Shown: piece by piece, positions 4,837-7,012 of the stretch
Layout of the letters: every line of letters begins with the position of its first letter
Numbering within the stretch: the stretch's first letter is position 1
NCBI GenBank assembly: GCA_035761805.1
Contig: DASTQL010000012.1
Location: forward strand, 1 to 7,012
Length of the DNA stretch: 7,012 bases
Direction of reading: 5' to 3'
Origin: DASTQL01 sp035761805
GTDB lineage: Bacteria > Actinomycetota > Actinomycetes > Jiangellales > Jiangellaceae
The notes under the pieces: generated by a model
The model's database searches: none
Told to the model about the DNA's origin: nothing
What the model saw: the letters and a program-made list of their open reading frames with translations, nothing else
Translations under genes and position numbers: made by a program

Positions 4837-6000
4837 GTGGCACCACCGACAAGCGCCCCCGGCCGACCGGCCGGTACGTGGTGCGCCCGGACGGCGGCCT
4901 TCGTCGGGCTCGCGGTCGTTCTGGCGGCGTGCGGAGCCGCTTCCGAGGCGGGTGGGGGCCGGACTCCCGCACCCGTCAGCACGGCGTCAGCCACGTCTCC
5001 GCCGGGGCCGCAGTCGACGGCGACGTCCGAGACGGCGACCCCGACCGAGGAGCCCGCCCCCGGTCCGGTGACGATCGCGCTGGGCGGCGACGTGCACTTC
5101 GAGGGGCCGCTACGGAAGCGGCTCGCCGATCCGGCCTCCGCGCTGGACACCGTGGCGCCGCTGCTGTCGGGTGCCGATCTGGCGGTGGTCAACCTGGAGT
5201 CGTCGGTGGGGACGGGCGGGACCCCGGAGCCCAAGCGCTTCCGCTTCCAGGCACCGCCCACGGCTCTCACGGCGCTGGCGGCGGCCGGCGTGGACGTGGT
5301 GACGATGGCCAACAACCACGCGAAGGACTTCGGCGACGACGGCTTCGCCCAGACCCTGGCCGCTGCGGCCGACGCCGAGACGGATGACCCGCCCGTGTCC
5401 ATCGTGGGGGTGGGCGCCGACGCCGCGGCCGCCTTCGCTCCCGCCGTACGGGAAGTACGGGGGACGACGGTCGCGGTCATCGGAGCGCACAGCGCCGACG
5501 ACCCGACGGCCGACCAGACGGCACACTGGGCGGCGGACGAGGAACGGCCCGGCGTGGCGGTCACGAGGGACGGTCTGGGACCCCTCGTCGACGCCTTACG
5601 GGAAGCGGCAGGCAGGGCCGACGTCGTCATCGTGTTCATGCACTGGGGCGTCCAGGGCGAGTCCTGCCCGAGCGAGTCGCAGCGGGCCACGGCGCGGGCC
5701 CTCGCCGATGCGGGGGCGACGGCAGTCGTCGGTTCCCACGCCCACGAGCTGCAGGGCTCGGGCCTGCTCGACACCACGTACGTGGCCTACGGGCTCGGCA
5801 ACTTCGTCTGGTACCGGCCCGGGCCCACCGGTGTCCTCACCCTGACCGTCCTGGACGGCCGCGTGGCGGGCGAGACCTGGATCCCCGCGGAGATCGGTAC
5901 GGACGGCCTGCCGGTGGCCGTCCAGGGCACTGAGGCCGAGCGCCTCTCGGCCGAGTTCGCGGGGCTGCGCGACTGCACCGACCTCACCGCGCTCGGGTGA
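4837..6000 (+). CDS. CapA-family (PGA_cap) lipoprotein, metallophosphoesterase-like fold
   Basis: Predicted surface lipoprotein of 387 residues. A short positive N-terminus and hydrophobic run (about 19-31) lead to lipobox LAAC with Cys32, then a Thr/Pro/Ser/Ala-rich linker to about residue 77. The catalytic-like domain shows ALGGDVHFEG (D85, H87), NLESS (N119, E121), TMANNHAKDFG (N159, N160, H161), FMHWGVQGE (H269), VGSHAHELQG (H301, H303) and YGLGNFVW (N322), which are the conserved motifs of the PGA_cap domain. Family members act in poly-gamma-glutamate or capsule production, or have unknown envelope roles. No pgsBC-like genes are in the window, so a specific capsule function is not supported. 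The GTG at 4837 starts the signal peptide; the ribosome site is weak (CGGACG). Confidence 0.92.
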   Translation: MAPPTSAPGRPAGTWCARTAAFVGLAVVLAACGAASEAGGGRTPAPVSTASATSPPGPQSTATSETATPTEEPAPGPVTIALGGDVHFEGPLRKRLADPASALDTVAPLLSGADLAVVNLESSVGTGGTPEPKRFRFQAPPTALTALAAAGVDVVTMANNHAKDFGDDGFAQTLAAAADAETDDPPVSIVGVGADAAAAFAPAVREVRGTTVAVIGAHSADDPTADQTAHWAADEERPGVAVTRDGLGPLVDALREAAGRADVVIVFMHWGVQGESCPSESQRATARALADAGATAVVGSHAHELQGSGLLDTTYVAYGLGNFVWYRPGPTGVLTLTVLDGRVAGETWIPAEIGTDGLPVAVQGTEAERLSAEFAGLRDCTDLTALG

Positions 6001-6012
6001 GCCACCGCGGTA

Positions 6013-6031
6013 GCCGGCGCGGACGGCCGGC
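6013..6031 (+). terminator. Weak hairpin after the capA-like gene
   Basis: GCCGGC (6013-6018) and GCCGGC (6026-6031) can pair around a 7-base loop, 12 bases after the stop codon. There is no T-tract. The position fits a terminator for the capA-like gene, but the stem is short and such repeats are common in G/C-rich DNA. Confidence 0.25.
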
Positions 6032-6290
6032 ACCGACCTTCGCGTCGCGGGCTCCTACAGCCGCAGACCCATACCGTCGCACGCGCAGCTGTTGGTGCGG
6101 GCGCAGTGTCGCGAGTTCCACATCATCCTCGCCTACTCGGACCGCCGGCTCACCCGATGGATGCCGGAGGTTGCCGTTGACGTCGTCCGAGTGATCCGCG
6201 TGGCCGGTTCGAGCGTGTCCAGGACTCACGGATCGGTGACCAACCGAGGCGACCGTTCGATACCGTGCGCGTCACATAGCTACTCGCAGC

Positions 6291-6294
6291 GGAG
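6291..6294 (+). promoter_or_regulatory. Ribosome binding site of the SARP-type gene
   Basis: GGAG lies 6 bases upstream of the ATG at 6301. An in-frame TAG at 6277-6279, with no other start codon in between, makes this the only possible start. Confidence 0.75.
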
Positions 6295-6300
6295 TTCGCG

Positions 6301-7012
6301 ATGGGCGAGGTGTCCGTGCTCGGCCCCGTCCTGGTCCGGGACGGCGATTCACCGGTGCACGTCGGCGGTTCCCGGCAACGTCGGCTTCTTGCGACCCTGC
6401 TGCTGCACCACAACCACCCGGTGTCCGTCGCCGCCCTCGTCGACTGCGTGTTCGGCGATTCTCCGCCGCGGCGTGCCGAGGCCACTCTTCGGACCTATGT
6501 GACTCGGCTGCGACGAGTCATTCCCGACGGCATCGACGTGGTCGCCGAGCCGCGGGGGTACGTCCTCCGTACCGACGCTCAGGATGCTGTCGACGCGACC
6601 CGTTTCGCGGCCGAGCACGCTCGCGGCCGGCAGCTGGTCGCGCATGAGGAGCATGGCCCAGCGGCTCAGGTGTTCACCGGGGCACTGAAGCTGTGGCGCG
6701 GACGACCCTTCGAGGACATCGCGGACGAGCCATGGGCCGCGGCCGAGGTACGCCGACTCGAGGAAGCACGGACCGCCTGCCGCGTAGATCTGGTGGATGC
6801 GCTGCTCGCCGACGACCGAACCGTCGAGGCGCTCGCGGTTGTCGACCAGCTGGTCGCCACGGACCCGTTCAACGAGTCTCATCGGCTGCGCCTGGCGCGC
6901 GCGCTCTACCGAGCCGGCCGGGCGAGCGACGCTCTGGACGCGCTGCGCGAGTTTCGCGGCCTGCTCGCCGAGGAACTCGGCATAGACCCCTCTCCCGACC
7001 TGGACGGGCTCG
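6301..7012 (+). CDS. AfsR/SARP-family transcriptional regulator (BTAD), C-terminus outside window
   Basis: DNA-binding regulator of the Streptomyces antibiotic regulatory protein type; 237 codons are visible. Residues 4-91 form an OmpR-like winged helix: VSVLGPVLVRDGDSPVHVGG, then RQRRLLATLLLH, VFGDSPPRRAEATLRTYVTRLRRVI as the recognition part, and PRGYVLR in the wing. In the common LWGDxPP motif, Trp is Phe here. Residues 98-237 are a bacterial transcriptional activation domain of helical repeats, with DATRFAAEHARGR, ALKLWRGRPFEDI, EVRRLEEARTACRVDLVDALL, DPFNESHRLRLARALYRAGR and LAEELGIDPSPDL, all classic for this family. The window ends within BTAD's last helix, so whether it is a small SARP or a large one with ATPase and TPR domains is unknown. 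SARPs often activate secondary-metabolite genes through 11-bp-spaced direct repeats; its targets here are unknown. Confidence 0.93.
   Translation, partial: MGEVSVLGPVLVRDGDSPVHVGGSRQRRLLATLLLHHNHPVSVAALVDCVFGDSPPRRAEATLRTYVTRLRRVIPDGIDVVAEPRGYVLRTDAQDAVDATRFAAEHARGRQLVAHEEHGPAAQVFTGALKLWRGRPFEDIADEPWAAAEVRRLEEARTACRVDLVDALLADDRTVEALAVVDQLVATDPFNESHRLRLARALYRAGRASDALDALREFRGLLAEELGIDPSPDLDGL

Larger units (their letters stand above)
6001..6300. other. Gene-free stretch between capA-like gene and SARP regulator
   Basis: Short open frames exist on both strands (for example plus 6092-6502 and minus 5984-6229), but none shows a recognisable domain or a good start, and both overlap real genes. The stretch from about 6050 looks somewhat less G/C-rich than the genes to its left. 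It presumably holds the promoter of the SARP-type gene, but I see no convincing -35/-10 pair; TTGACG at 6177-6182 lacks a matching -10. Confidence 0.55.

Noticed and set aside
3873..5387. 504-codon plus-strand frame through the kinase, antitoxin and CapA region
   Set aside because: Only the short piece at 4308-4435 has family-like sequence (the broken antitoxin); the rest is out of frame with clear genes and low in complexity.
4569..5777. 402-codon minus-strand frame opposite the capA-like gene
   Set aside because: Ser/Ala/Thr/Arg-rich shadow with no motif; the plus strand carries all PGA_cap motifs.
6349..6882. 177-codon minus-strand frame opposite the SARP-type gene
   Set aside because: It looks less biased than other shadows, but it has no domain and lies entirely inside a gene with a convincing winged helix and BTAD on the other strand.
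1..7012. Search for CRISPR arrays, tRNA or rRNA genes, IS ends, integrases, or a complete new defence or retron-like system
   Set aside because: No spaced long repeats, cloverleaf-like segments, transposase or reverse transcriptase motifs were seen. The only defence-like element is the broken vapBC pair.

Overview
The window is very GC-rich, with strongly G/C-biased third codon positions, GTG starts, 4-bp gene overlaps and an AfsR/SARP-type regulator. Together these point to a high-GC actinomycete chromosome. A Nocardioides-like or related soil actinobacterium is a guess from style, not from a marker gene.

Left part, minus strand (about 3500 down to 1): a compact sensing and export module, read right to left. 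A DesK/NarL-type membrane histidine kinase (2154-3260) overlaps its LuxR/NarL-type response regulator (1495-2157) by ATGA. After a 78-bp gap come an ABC ATPase (694-1416) and an ABC-2 permease (1-697, cut by the window edge), which also overlap by ATGA. The gap holds an inverted repeat with NarL-like 7-2-7 geometry directly upstream of a TTGACT -35-like box. The simplest reading is that the kinase senses an envelope or drug stress, and the regulator then acts at that site to control the transporter.

Divergent region 3261-3678: no gene is supported here. It contains a perfect 14-bp-arm hairpin (3293-3325) and four direct repeats at exactly 11-bp spacing (3493-3536), the layout used by OmpR/PhoB-type and SARP-type winged-helix regulators. 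A weak leftward promoter lies next to these repeats.

Middle, plus strand (3679-4827): a uridine-kinase-like P-loop enzyme, followed immediately by the wreck of a VapBC toxin-antitoxin pair. The antitoxin has lost its N-terminus, exactly where the kinase stop codon falls, and is then frameshifted. The antitoxin stop and toxin start still overlap by GTGA. The PIN toxin has lost the C-terminal catalytic part and ends 9 bases before the next gene.

Right part, plus strand: a CapA-family lipoprotein (4837-6000), a roughly 300-base stretch with no recognisable gene, and the first 237 codons of a SARP/BTAD transcriptional regulator (6301 to the window end). I see no CRISPR array, tRNA, rRNA, insertion sequence or complete novel defence system. 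The points most worth a second look are the decayed vapBC locus, the 11-bp repeat array and the 7-2-7 operator candidate.
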